From positions 1 to 64,000 of the forward strand of contig JAGFNK010000017.1 in assembly GCA_025769875.1 (NCBI GenBank): a stretch of 64,000 nt of DNA, read 5' to 3'. A model generated the notes under the pieces. The model ran no database searches. It was not told the DNA's origin and saw nothing but the letters and a program-made list of their open reading frames with translations. This DNA is from Russula earlei. Its lineage: Eukaryota; Basidiomycota; Agaricomycetes; Russulales; Russulaceae. The position numbers and the translations under genes are program-made. This document shows, one piece after another, positions 45,184 to 57,783 of this stretch. How positions within the stretch are numbered: position 1 is the first letter of the stretch; each line of letters starts with the position of its first letter.

Positions 45184-48100
45184 TAGCCCATTTCTTTTTC
45201 GACCTTCTTCCCATCTATCATCCTTGCATTTCATCTTACGACCCATCAATTGTATTTTGTTTTCCATCTTTGCCATCTTTCAACCCTATTCCTTTTATTA
45301 CCTGTCCCGGGGTTACGAGGGAGGTTGTGTTCTTGTCGTCCTGGATAGGATCTGGTCTGCAAAGCCACCGGGGTTTGGTCTGCGATGCCGTGCGTCGCAT
45401 GACCCTCCGAGATCTCTTGACCAGAGTTCACGAGACCTGTGACTGGATGTTGCAGGCAGGGTTTTGGAAGGGCCATCCGAAGTCTAGAATGCGAAGGCAA
45501 CCAGGTGACTTAACATCTGGTATTTCGTCGATCGGCCCTTCCATCATCTCGTACTCCAAAGGCATTCCCCTAGCGGATTTTGCCTCGACAACGGACCGTC
45601 CCCCTCTTACTGCTGTTGACCTAGCGCCCCGTCCACAATCCCCCGTCCTCCGTAGTGGCGGTGACTACCATTTCTTCCGTATCCATACCTATCCTCAATA
45701 TCCCCATCCGTCCCTACCCTTGATCGTGTCATTGGCTATTACGATAATTCTTACGAAGGCTACGGACCATTTATGACTGTACGTACGACGCTCAACAAGC
45801 ACATTACCAGTCAAGTTGTTGGGTATCTGGAAGTCGAAGGCCGCTCAGAGGTTTGAATTGCCCCTTTTTCACCTTTCTCAAAGCAATGCCTCAACAGTAG
45901 TATTACCGGCTGGCCTTGGTCGCGCTAGTGCGGCCAACGCCCTGGCACTTTCTTGACATCCTTCAAAGTGTTTTCTTGTATTTGCTGGCAATCAAATGAA
46001 TAATGAAGTCCTCCATCATTTCGCGTTTCGCGACTAGTTCCAAAGAGGGATAATCGAGGCTGTTTACATCGACCCATCAAAAACACTAAGACGCTAATCC
46101 TGACGGCCCTTCCCTGTTTGGACTCCCCTGCCGTCCCACGTATCGATACGAACGCACGAGGAGTGGAGTTGAGGCCATGCGTTATGCTGCCCTCCTCGGG
46201 GTCATTCCGCGTATTCGCACAGCTTTACAACATGCGTTGAGCCCTCGATCCTGAGGGGCAGAGGGCGAGTGGGCCTTGCGCAGCGTGTCTTGGAAACCTC
46301 AGCCCTGGCCTGACAATCCCTGGCGCATCAGCAAAAACAAATGCGGTGCATGGTCCCCAGCACACCACCACCCTCCCCCACCCCTCCTCTCATAGCTAAC
46401 GCGCGCCTGCCGTCAGAGGCCACGAGGCGCATGAGACACGAGGCCTCAAAGCATGAAAGATGAAGCATGGGCGGCGTCACAGACGCGCCGCGCTTGCCGC
46501 CGGTCAGGCCCGCACCAGCGTCAGTCGGCCAGACGTTTTTTTTGTTTTTTTTGGGGGGGTAGAAAATTGTGCGGTCCGGTGCGAGTGGTTGGGGTGGGCC
46601 CTTGGGTATGGGGAAGGGCGTGCGGGGGAGGCCGGTCATGGGGACAGGGCGCGGCGCGCGGCGAACGTAATACGTACGACAAGCTGGGGCATGAGTGTGT
46701 GTGTGTTAGCTGTGGTAATCGGTGGCGCTTACGCCCGGACCCGAGATGTGAAACCGATCCCTTGACGTTTGGACGCCGTCTGCTGTTCCTCCTTTTATTT
46801 ATTTGTCCGTTTGGTCGATTGGGGTGGGGCAGCGTGGGGTTTGGCGAGCGGGGGAGAGTTTCGTTATGGGACGGAGCGCCCGCGGGTTTCGTTGAACGCT
46901 ATCTGCTTAATGGTAAAAACGAAAATTGTCATAGGAATTGTCATAGGATAGCAGTAGCTGCAGAAGGGGGGAAGGACGACCGCAAACGGACTAGAAGTGA
47001 ATTGTTTTCGAAAACGATAGGACTTCTTTCCGCCGGGGACCCTGAGGCGCAGTTGTATGAAGGGGCGAGGAGACGACTACTGATACGTTCCTTGAGCAGA
47101 GCGGGTGAAGGCTGGGGACGGTGGTTCGGGAGAAAGCGTCGTGGTGCTCCTCCTCTCCCTTTCGACGGAATATCCAATAGGTAGAGGGTTCCGTCCGTAC
47201 CGGGCTCGATCTGCGACAAGCGATACCCTCGCATGATCGTTGGAGCGCAGAGCGCAAACAACGGCATATACACCAGGCGCAGGTAAGCGTGACATCGCGG
47301 AGCTGTCGGGCGTATGGGGCCCGACTTGTTTGCCTGGCCCCGCAGCAAGGAGACAGACGCCTTGGAAATATCGAGCCGGTCTCATCCATCGTTCACAAAA
47401 AAGCAATACAAAAAGGTACTAGAGCGGCAAAGGAGAGGCGTCGGAAACTTGGGATGGAAGGGAAGATCACGATGTTGATTCCGGACATATGTGGGAGGAG
47501 GGGCAAGAGACCACCCAGAACATGGTGACTCAGGGTGGTGACGCGCGAAAAGAATACCGAGGCCGAGGGGTGCGAAGGCGAAGGGAATGGAACGATTCGC
47601 CGGTCCTAGTTGTCCAGAAGCATGTGAAGCCAGAGGGGTGGTGACGAACGAACCCCGGGAAAGGGTGATCAAGACCCGAGACTGCTGCCGGACGAGTCCA
47701 GAGCGAGGGGTGGCCGAGAGTGTGAAAACGAGCGTTGGGGAGATAGTGCCCATGAATGGGTAGTGAATCCTACTTCCCTTCCAACGTGCCGCAGGAATCC
47801 ATTTTACGCGTGCAAAGTACCGAGATGTGAACGCCTTCAGGAAGAATGCGGTCATTATTGACACGGCACCACACAACCCCGCTAGATCACTCGCAAAATG
47901 AAGATCCGACGACGGGCGTGGGCGGTCGTGGATCATCATGACATGCATGTGCAGGGTCGTTGGTCGACATTGTCGGAGAGCAGTGCAACCGGCAGAACGC
48001 TCATAGCGTAGACACGGAGACTTGAGTCAGCAGGTGGTGTATACGACAATGACCAACTGGAGGCATTTTGCACAGGCAACTAAATTAAAGCTGGCCGTTG

Positions 48101-48714
48101 CTAATCGAGGAGGAGATCGCGTGCTTGATTGGAAGTCTGAGTAGGCGTTAAACGGCGGGCGTTTCTTTTTTTTTTCTGTTGTCGGTTTTTTTTTCTCAGA
48201 GAAAATGCCACATGTTGTGAAGAGTTCGGCCGTAGGGTGTTTCTGGACGAAAAAAAAGGGTTTCACGAGAACGAGAAGCGCACATTTCAGGACGGCGGCC
48301 GAGAACCGAGAATCATGCATTCCGGCGCATCCCAATCTCTTGGCGTCGGCGCTTATCCTATCCATCCGATTATTTTTTAATTATTATAATTTTCAACTGT
48401 GACGGCATTGAGGGTAACCCTTACCTTTCCGGGTTTCCGTAGCGCACCCCGCACCCCACTTCCCTAGCCTCTGGCCTCCTGGCCGCCCAAGTATCCTACA
48501 CGATCCAACTAACTGACGAACAAGGCCTGCAGCTCGATAAACTACCCACTCTCCTTTTACGCGATACCCCTACGTCTGACTCGCTATGTGGTAAGCTGAT
48601 CTACCCTTTTTTGTCATGCTTGATCTTAGTCCTGCCGCGGTAGGTGCGACAATTGCTTGCTGATCTTCCCACTCGTTCGTATGCGATACACGATGCGCGA
48701 TCTTCTGATGCTAA
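45184..48714. other. 3.5-kb interval without a firm gene
   Basis: It contains the 3' region of the bHLH gene, a GC-rich stretch at 46.3-47.4 kb with long T and G runs near 46540-46560, and T/A homopolymers near 48170. Minus-strand frames at 47382-47948 and 46941-47348 and plus-strand 46453-47184 have poor composition and no domain. It may hold long regulatory sequence or an untranslated RNA, but nothing can be supported. Confidence 0.45.
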
Positions 48715-49556
48715 ATGGTGACCGCAGCGTGCTGGAGGTATTTTATGGGCGACCATCATCTTCGTGAGTCTCCTTTTCTGACCACACGTTCAGCCTCGAG
48801 CCTGATCGATGGGTGTATCATCATCCTACAGCTGTACAGTTTCATCGGCGGGATATTCCTCTTCAAATATGGCCCGTTCATATTCTTTGTCTACCCAGAA
48901 TGGTACGGCATTGTCTTGGCGTGGTGACATCATTCGCTGAGCTGCAGTGTGGTACGTAGGGAAATCTATGGTGGAATTGCCATGCTTGTTGCTGCCACCG
49001 CTGCGCTAAACGCCCTTGCTCTCGCCAATGTTAGCGCTCCATCCGTTCACGGGATCGTGAAGTGCTGATCGCAATTTCATACCTATCACAGCGGTCATAC
49101 ATATGGTCTCGAGCTTGCACCACTATGTGGCCGTTTGTGATTGTCATTTCCGCCGTTCGTGACATTGTCATGATCGTGGAACTTCAGAGGGGGTAAAGCG
49201 CTCAATTCTCCGATAACCTGGCAGCGCTCAGTGGACCCTTTGGCATGTGACAGGAAAGACAAGATATTATGGGAATGTGCGAACGGTGGTCAACTGTGGA
49301 CACCATCAGCAGCCGCCGGGTACGGGAGCGGGAACCTCCCCTCTGTATTCTGCACAACGGGTTTTTCCAGTTTGAACGCGGCATTCATCGTGTGCCTGCT
49401 GGCGGACCTCGTGTTCCAGGTTTGTTCCGGATAGTGATTAGCGTGGTGGGTACACGTGTATCTGAACAGTCCCGGTAGACGTATATGCTATTCATGTCCT
49501 GGCGCTACCCGACGAGGCTGGAGCACTACGACAGCTTGAAGTACCCGAGAGCTTGA
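48715..49556 (+). CDS. Small multi-pass membrane protein (5 exons, 204 aa)
   Basis: The exons are 48715-48902, 48948-49029, 49092-49192, 49254-49419 and 49479-49556, totalling 205 codons with all junctions in frame. The protein has four hydrophobic segments: GCIIILQLYSFIGGIFLF, YGGIAMLVAATAALNALAL, TMWPFVIVISAVRDIVMIV and LNAAFIVCLLADLVFQ. The loop LWECANGGQLWT with FCTTGFSS and the end SWRYPTRLEHYDSLK resemble an uncharacterised family of ~200-250-residue Agaricomycete integral membrane proteins. The role is unknown. The start could also be the Met at 48745. It sits alone between the two bHLH genes. Confidence 0.72.
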
Positions 49557-50722
49557 TCTGGTAAGGCAGTCCTTTTCGCCTTTTTTCTTTCTTTTCCTCA
49601 TCTGATTGTCTCTGACGGGGTTTATCAGCTTTGTTCAGATTAGGGTTATCGCACCCGGTTGAGGCACAGAATGTTCTTTTGTGAAAGCTTTGGCCGGTTG
49701 ACGGACATTGTCTCTCGTTTTGACTGCGAAATGTTACGGTTCACGACTCTTTACGACTTACGACCTTGCTACGATATACGACCTGTTACGTTGTTTCGGT
49801 TGGTACCATCCTGTGAAGATTATTTCCGTTTTGCGCCAAATAAGGTGAAGTCTGTGGACTCCTCCATTTCTTTGGCGGATTGACGTGATGATTAAGAAGA
49901 CCCGAGCTGGCCTAGCGCTCAGGCTTGATTTGGCGGGGTCAAGCTCTGTAGGGATAAAAGAACAGTGAAGCTCGGGGAAATGCCGGTCGCATCGCCGCGC
50001 ATATAAGTGGATAAAGGGGTGAGATGAAAACCTCGCCTGTCTGATCGGAAGAGCTGAGAAAAAAAGAGCCGAGAAATGGAAAAGGGATAGATGATTAAAA
50101 CAACGTGGGGGAACAGCCTCATGCAAGTAGGGTTCGTGGGGGAAACGGGAAGATAGGGGTGAACAAGGGTGGTGGATAGGACACTTGGAGTGCTGCAAGG
50201 GGGTTTGAACAGTCGACGATAGGAAGAGAGAGGAGAGGGACAAGGGAAGGGAACGGGATCTCGATCTGTGCCAAGTGCGAGTGCAAGTGTGACGGGGGAG
50301 AAAAGGTGGGGACGGATATGCCTTTATTGGAGAATCGGCAGATCGCGCCGAGTGTTGAGAAGTGATTAGGGGTATAAGACTCTTGTCGATTTGGGCCTGA
50401 ACGATCTCCCCAACAGCTCTCCCTGTACCCTTTCTTCCCCTCCTCTCTCTCTCTCTCTCCCTCCCCCTCTCTCGATCGCCCGCTTCTCGTCCTCTTTGCG
50501 TCGCATCTCATCTGTACAACATCGCATCGTCACCCGTCACATATTTCACTTGTTTGTTGTACTATCCGGTTCGTCCCTTCTCTTCCTTGTCACAGCCGAC
50601 AACAATAATCATCTTTATTTCCATAGCATCCAGGCTTTTATTTTCCCTTCATTTATTAGTCGCCATCTTCACGACCACTTTTCCATCAATCCACCCCCCT
50701 GCTTCATCCCACCTCAATCACA
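49557..50722. other. Intergenic, upstream region of the second bHLH gene
   Basis: No gene seen. A CT-dinucleotide run (tctctctctctctctc, about 50444-50460) and a pyrimidine-rich leader precede the ATG at 50723. Confidence 0.5.
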
Positions 50723-51742
50723 ATGGAAGGCCCCCTCGAGCAAGTCCTTGAGCACCCTAAGAGCCCCGATTTCATTGACGCTGCCACCTCTGGTTTCACC
50801 TATGACACTCTCGCTGGCCTCGATTATCTTCAGTACCCACACACCGAAGCGTTTGGTATGCCCTCCATTAACCGTACGTCTTGGTCGCTTTCTTACATCT
50901 TAATTCGCATCCATTTATCGCAATCATACCTATTCATTAGCCTCTCCCCGTCTTGGCTTCCCAAGTCTGAACCTTGCTGCTCCTATGGCCGAGTACACCT
51001 ACGGTAGCTCGTACACGACTAGCTCCCCTGGTCGTCCCTACACTCCTCCCCCTCATGGTGTTTTCCCAGCTGCCCTGATGTCCCTCAGCGCAGGCGAGAT
51101 GTCCTCGGACAGCACCTCTGGCCGCACCAGTCGCGGCTCCGGTTCCCACTCGCCTAACCTCTCGTCTGTGCCCCGCTCCGTGCGCTACAACCCGATCGTC
51201 CCTTCCGTAGCACGCTCGGGTCGTGACCGCAAGCGCCGTTCGAGCAAGCATGATGACTTCTCTGACGACGATGACGACTTTGCCCCCGCCAGTGCCCCTA
51301 CTGCCTCGAACGAGGTGTAAGTCCTTATCCAGCCGTAAAAATTTCCACCATTACTCACACGTCTATCGCAGCCGCCGCGAGGAAATCCGTCGTCAACGTA
51401 TCGAGTCAGAGCAAAGGAGACGCGATGAGCTCAGGGATGGTTATCGCCGCCTTAAGGATGCCCTTCCCGTGTCCAACCAGAAGTCCAGCAAGGTTTCTCT
51501 CTTGGACCGCGCTACCACTCACATCAAGTACTTGGAGATGACCCAACAGCAACTCCAGACAAGGCTACAGCAAGCAGAGAACGAGACTGCCCGCCTTCGC
51601 CAGTGAGTTCACTTGAATCGCTATATCACCGGTCTAAATATCTCGTTAAAGGGTCAATGAGGCGTTAATGCTGGGCACTGCCGAGCAACGTCATGCCGCC
51701 GCCGCCGCCGCCGTGGCCGCCGTCCAGCAATCGTCTTTCTGA
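50723..51742 (+). CDS. bHLH transcription factor, paralogue (4 exons, 282 aa)
   Basis: The exons are 50723-50873, 50941-51316, 51372-51602 and 51652-51742, totalling 283 codons in frame. The N-terminus is S/P-rich with a short acidic patch (DDFSDDDDDF). The bHLH is at about residues 177-228 (REEIRRQRIESEQRRRDELR, then DGYRRLKDALPVSNQKSSKV) and is followed by a glutamine-rich helix (EMTQQQLQTRLQQAENETAR). The end has an alanine run. The core is nearly identical to the gene at 44095, including Arg in place of the E-box-contact His. The intron inside the HLH of the first gene is absent here, and the two genes also differ outside the domain. They are old tandem paralogues. Confidence 0.9.
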
Positions 51743-53961
51743 TTGTCGTCTGCCCTGTCAAACCCTCCTGGAATCCCTTCTCCCCCCCCCCCCCCCCTCC
51801 TCCCGCCTGTGGTCTTACGAAAAGCGGATTGCCCTTCCGCATAACGTTATGATGATCGATGATACTTGGATACCTGCCCGGATTGCAGGCTGATGCTTTC
51901 TTATTACGCATGGACAACTATCGCACACTATCTTTTTATTTTCTGCATATTCCCCTTCATCAGACCCCCGACATCTCCATTGGTCTCTCGCTTCTGGGAA
52001 CGGCCTGACTGGGCGTGCTTCGGCGATGCACAGTCCATTCTTTCTGTCTAGAGGTCGTCAGATCCATACGGCCGAGCCGTTGGTTCTGCTATTTCACCTT
52101 GTCCGCCCCGTAAAGTGGTTGACCCGCGGTCGACCGCTGGTGGCCGACGATATCGCGTTATCCGAAAACGATGAAGAGTTCCAAGAAGGCGATTACTCTC
52201 AATCGGTCCGATGGGAGAGATGGCAAGGCACTGACGCAAGACCGCGCACCTTAGGAGGCTTGAGGCAGCTCGCTTACTTCGTGAGCAACGCGGAGCTTCG
52301 CCCCAAGGACCGGCTCATCTTGTACTCCACTCGCTTCATACCTCTCTCTTGCCCCCGATCGATCCACTCGCCTGCACACCAAAGCTATCTCATTGGGCAT
52401 AGCTTCACCACCATGTATGTGTGCGCCAATACATCGGCAACTTGGCATCTCCCGTTTTCCTCGGAACGCATTTACGACCTCAAGTGATTTTCCCACCCCA
52501 GTCATCCTCTGGCCCACGGCCACCCCCACCCTTGCGATGTCCACTTCCGTGCACTAACGATTATTATCAATTGATTTATGTCCTGTATGCCTAACACACA
52601 GCATCTTGGGCGCCCCCGACCAACACCGGCGCCGAGTTGTCTGTTACGCCTCCCCCCTACCTATACGCGCTATGAGCACGCGGCGCAACGGAACACGGTG
52701 TGGAACATTCGTTGCACATGGGTAAGGAGTGAGATGGCAATTGTGCTCTAGTTCATATGCGGTAGTGATGTCAGGCCCAAACTCCTTGCAGACCGCTTTC
52801 TGATCGTCTCGTTGGCCTCCCTCCTCTCTGCTGAAACGGATCGGTTACTCGTGCTTGTGCATCCTCGTCTCTACTGTGGCGTGGCTAGTCCCGCTCGTTG
52901 AGTCTTTGAGTTGATGCGCTTGCTTCGAGCGACCTTACCGGGGATGCGATAAGGTGGGGTGTCCGGTCGATTGTCGGTTCGGTGATTCGCACTCGCCAGT
53001 CGGGTTTGCCGAATTCACCGGCAATGCTCGGGTTTGTCGCTCGCGACTCACACTTGCTCACCAAGATAGCTACCCTCTTTACTTACCCATGTAGACATGA
53101 CCCTCATTACGTACCCATACATCGTTATTCCGCGTGGTTGGTTGAATCATAGCGCTCTTTTGGTCCATATTACTGGATGCCACGCGTGAACGTTTCCCAG
53201 TAAGATTTAAGCATCTTCATTACGATGCCACAAACGAATCAAGATCAATTTGCCCAAAAGCTCCGTAATAACCCAAAATCCAGAAACTCCGATAGAAAAT
53301 AATTTTCGCCGCTCATCCTCATGGCGTTGAATAGGGCGTGCCGAAATTTTTTTTTCCTTTGTCCAGATGGGTGAGGGTATTGGGTATTGTGGATGTCTGG
53401 ACGAAAAGGCTCTGGTCCCGTGAAACTTGCAGAGCGCCTCATCTCCATCGTCCCTGGCAGCTGATGTGGACCCCGGAAGGACATTTCCTAGGAGATGGAA
53501 AAGGACAGATGGGATATCTGAAATACCCCTACGTCGGAACGGCATCCGACGGAGTCGTAAGCGCAGAGCTGTCGTACATAGATGGCTTAGTTCACTTTTA
53601 GTTTTCTCCCGTTCGACAGATTAGCAACAGCGGCATGCGCTCCCAACGCGGAGCTTTTTGTTCCTCGTTATCTGTCAGCTGATAGAAGACGCCTGGCGCC
53701 CTTGCGCCCTTCCTGTTTCCCGGCGCGGCGCTCAGGGCGACGGCGCGAGAGGCGGGGACACGAAAAGCGGGGGGTGGGGGGGGATGGAATCTTATCCCCC
53801 CGCCAGATCGTCGTGTTAATCCTTTCTGACGGCTGTATGTGCCACGTCTCGTATTTGGCAGATCCCCACACCCTTATCAACAAGCAAAACAAGGACTGGC
53901 AAGTAAGCGTAACGCTCTTTCCGCATTTCCTATCGTCTCGTACAATCGACCCCCAGGGCAC
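51743..53961. other. 2.2-kb interval without a firm gene
   Basis: It contains a run of 17 C near 51781-51797 and the 3' region of the bHLH gene. The frame at 52026-52487 (153 codons) lacks a recognised domain. The minus-strand frame 53207-53545 is also unsupported. Confidence 0.45.
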
Positions 53962-56900
53962 TTAGTATTCGGCCTCCCGGTACTCATCATATCCGCGCCG
54001 CCGTTCCTCGTGGTGGTGGTGGCCGTGATGGTGGCCTTCATCACGGCCGTACAGATTGAGCCTGTCGAAACCAAAAGTATCCTCGCTGCGTTCTTCGCGC
54101 TCGTAGACCGCCGACCTTCCTCCGAAATCCAAGCCCTCGCGGTTTGACGCCCCCAAGGAATCGCCGCCATAGCGCGTGTGTTCATCAACTCGGTAACGCC
54201 CCTGACGTTCACGGTAGCCGCCATGGTCGGAACCGCTGTCGTTGTCGTGCTCGTCAACGGGTCGGTAAGCCTGGTAGCTTTGTTGATGCTCCTCATGTCG
54301 ATGGGAGCGATATGGCTGCTCCTCCTGGTATCGTAACCCTTCAGAGAAGTCACCATGTCGATGGGGGTGGTGTGGCTGTTCTTCCTGATACCGTAGTCCT
54401 TCAGTGTAGTCATCCCGTCGTTCGAAGCGGCGTAGTTGGTCTTCCTGGTACCGTAACCCTTCGGAGTGATCATCATGTCCATGAGGGCGGTGTGGTTGGT
54501 GCTCCTGATACCGAAGCCTTTCAGAGTAGTCAGCAGGTCTACGGGTGCCGTATGGTTGGGCTGCCTGATACTGTTGTCCTTCAGAGTAATCGTCATATCT
54601 ACGCCTCTCATCTGATCCATGGCGCAGCTCGTGGCCAGGGCTTCGCTGTTCGTAGGGGTGACGCTGTTCATAAGTCTCGGCCTGTCCATACGTTGGTCGG
54701 TATCCACCTTCGTATTGTGAGCGGTCGGAGGGTCGTTCGTATACGTCACCTCTGTTGTAAGACGGTTGTCTCGGATCGTCGTAGCCCCTCTGTTCTGCCC
54801 GAGTGTAGCTGTCCTGACTGGCGGCGTAGTAGGCAGCGGCAAGGGCTGTAGCAGCTGCTGTATTCCGCGGCTGAGGTTGCGGCCCGTCCCATACATTTCT
54901 CTCATAGCCAGTCTGGACTTGGGAAGAACCACCCCTAGAAGATATTTCGACATCTCTTGCGCCTGCGCCTGCGAAGAACACAGAGTTCCGGCGTTCGATC
55001 ACCTGGTAGATATTAACGAATAACGAACCTCGTTTGTGGTCTGACGTCTCTTGTCTGTATTCCTCACCCCGTGAGGAAAGATAGGCAGATCTTGGAGGGG
55101 GTTGTTGAGGAGCGCCAGGCGTTTCGTCTTGACGTTTATTCCTTCCGGATCTCACACTTTCCTGGTATCAGGGTGCAAACCAAACTCAGGAAGGTTGATG
55201 GTTGATGTTTTGAATAAGGACTGACTTTGGTTAAGGCCTCAATGACGCCATCACGATCCGGGTGATCGTTGACCCAACGTTGCAAACTCCTGAACATCTC
55301 GTCTTGAATTTTGGAACGTCCAACATTGAAATACGGATGATGAAATGCTTCAAGCACCTGGTCAAGACAAGATAAGCCTTTGACAGCTGTGTGTTGGGGG
55401 TACTTGTGGTACCTCGCTTATGATCAGGTCAAGATTGGCTCGGTCGTCAGACCATGCCTGGACAACTATGTTGACGGTGTATTGCACCACAACTTGTGCC
55501 ACCTTTCCAGCCTGTGAGAGCATTTCTGTCAGTCCATCTACGAGTATGCATAAGACATACAGGCTCGTTCAGGATCAACGCAAAGTGGTCCTATACAACA
55601 CACGTCAGTATCATAGCCGGTCGGGAGATGGCCGTCATGAACGGACTTTGGACAACAGACTATGGGTGGGATCAGAAGCATGGGGATCGTTGAAAACCTC
55701 GTATTGGTCGGCAGAGTCAATGACGGCTTTGCTTGCGTCACCCAAGGTGGATGTAACCTCGGCTAACATTGGCTAAGAACCATCAAAACAATTGACGTTA
55801 TTGCGGTCTGGTGTCACGCTCACCGTGAGCCATGGAGCCAGGATTGTGTATACATCTATGGGTCTAGTAAGCTTGTTTCCGAAGGCTGGACGTTACAGGA
55901 ACTTACAAGTATCGAGTGATTCAGACAGACCATCAAGGAGCGACTCTAGTCCTGGGACCGAGTCTATCGTCTCCGATACGCTCCTGTAAATACCATCACG
56001 CCATTTCAGTAACGCCCAAAGTCGTTGCTGAACCTGTGGAGGCGCAATATTCTTCGGATCGAAATGATAAGCATTTGACGCGGCTTGCAACGATTCTGCT
56101 TGCTGCATCTGCGAGGAGCCTCCGGCATGTGGGACTTTTGACAGTATGCTTTTGAGCTTCAAGATCATGGGCTCCTTATCGGATTTTGACGCCTAGGATA
56201 GGATCAGGGAGTGGAATTGGAATCGGCCCCCATCTATACGCACAGCAGCCACTTTCTGCGTCAGGTCGGTGACCGATGTTTGGCTAAAGCGATCAGTTGC
56301 CTCGCCTAGGAGGGAATGAAGAAAGTCTGCCCCTCCGAATGTACCGGTAACGAGGGGCGGGGCGGGGCCGTTCGGGGTGTTGATTATTACTAATTCTGTC
56401 AGGAAGGTCCTTCTGAAGTCTGGCGCGCACAGGCTTACCTTGATCGCCAACATGACAAAACACCTGTCTGTAGCCCATCTTCCTGAGTGCAATCTCACAC
56501 CAGTTGCTGTGAGCCAGCAAGTCCTCGAGTGTGTGCAAAGCGGTTCCAAGTAAGCGGTATGCCTCCCAGAGCTCCACACCTTCCCTCCCTCCTGCTCGTC
56601 GGCCATGCTCAATGCAACTCCGCAACGTACGACGGATGAACGCCGTTGAGGTATCCCAACCGTAGTTTTCTGTTGCCATGTAGTTCTGGCGAGACCGGCC
56701 GACCGGCAGTCTGAATCATCGAAATCAGCGAGCGACAGACAGACCTACTTTCATCCCGGTTCGGGGGTCGATTTCAAGTTCTCGAGGGTTGACTGGTGGT
56801 CGAAGCTTTGGATGAAAACGTCGGGCGTCGCCGCCCTCTTTTGCGGCATAACCTCTTGCGAAAACCATGAATCATAATCACACGTGCGTGGAATGTAGAC

Positions 56901-57649
56901 AACTCACTTAGGATTATCGATATGTTCCTATCGACGTTTTTGAGTGAGGTCGCGAACATACAAGGTCTAGAAGAATTTCATACCACAGGTAGATATACTC
57001 CTAGCCTTTCAGGCGTGACTTCAAACTCGTCGGTTGCGAACCCGAAAGACTGATTGTTCACGATTTCTGTGAGGGTTCATAAAGAGATGCACGGATGCTC
57101 GCACCATGAAGCCCAAAACTGCGACAATAAGTACTAAAGTGTCCGATGACAGCTTGGATAGTCCGCCAATATCTAGTGCCTATCAGAGGGAGTCATTACT
57201 TGTGAGCACTCCAAGTAACTGCTGTCCGTACCTGGGAGTGATCTCGCAGCCAGTTTCCCTTCGCGAGTGATTTTACAGTCAATAACAATAAAGCCGCGCG
57301 AAAAGCAACCCACAAAATACACTTTCTTGACATCAGATTTGTCGAACTTGGAACCGCCGGCCCCACTGGCGAGCACTGAATGGGCCAATTGAAGTATTCC
57401 GCCACCTGTGGCGAGACTGCCGGCTGTTTTTGCGACTTCTGTCAAGATGTTCTCGATGTCTCCATGGCGGAAAGCTTTGTCTAATAAAGGGATCATCACT
57501 CAAGATCTAGACGTATCTAGGAGTCACGACAACCCACTATGGAGATAGGAAATATCTGGAATATCACCAGCTCCAAAGGCGCTTACTTGGAGTGGGAGAA
57601 GTGAAATTAACGTGATGAGAAAAAGAAGGTTCGATGTCGTTGAAGGCAT
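53962..57649 (-). CDS. Het-C-like protein with C-terminal tandem repeats (about 12-15 exons)
   Basis: The start at 57649 gives a signal-like N-terminus (MPSTTSNLLFLITLISLLPL) followed by VSAFGAGDIP, as in HET-C. Exons 1-3 are 57649-57538, 57480-57314 and 57258-57232. Conserved blocks in order are KVYF-GNWLRDHSQ, ALDIGGLSKLSSDTL, SFGFATDEFEVTPERLGVY, EHIDNPK (a ~20-base micro-exon), ELEIDPRTGMK, ALHTLEDLLAHSNWCEIAL and VTGTFGGADFLHSLLGE. The last exon (to 53962) is hydrophilic, rich in R, Y, E, H and Q, with five 20-residue repeats (D-SEGLRYQEEQPH--HRH type) and a His-rich end. In Neurospora het-c controls vegetative incompatibility. In basidiomycetes the role is untested. Some middle junctions are uncertain. 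Confidence 0.87.
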
Positions 57650-57783
57650 TGGGTGAGCAGAGGGAGGGACTTGGTTGAATGATGGTGGCTGGACTGAATA
57701 TAAGGAGCGGCGGCTTGGTTGATTCCGAAAACGGTAGATAGCACGGGCGATAACGTACGAGATACATGGATAACACGATACCG

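Noticed and set aside
46453..47184. 243-codon plus-strand ORF
   Set aside because: R/G-rich composition crossing homopolymer runs, no domain, no intron signals.
47382..47948. 188-codon minus-strand ORF with some hydrophobic stretches
   Set aside because: No recognised family, no supporting neighbour exon in a consistent frame.
53877..54953. 358-codon minus-strand ORF rich in T, M and R
   Set aside because: Shadow frame of the Het-C repeat exon; the alternative frame joins the conserved Het-C exons.
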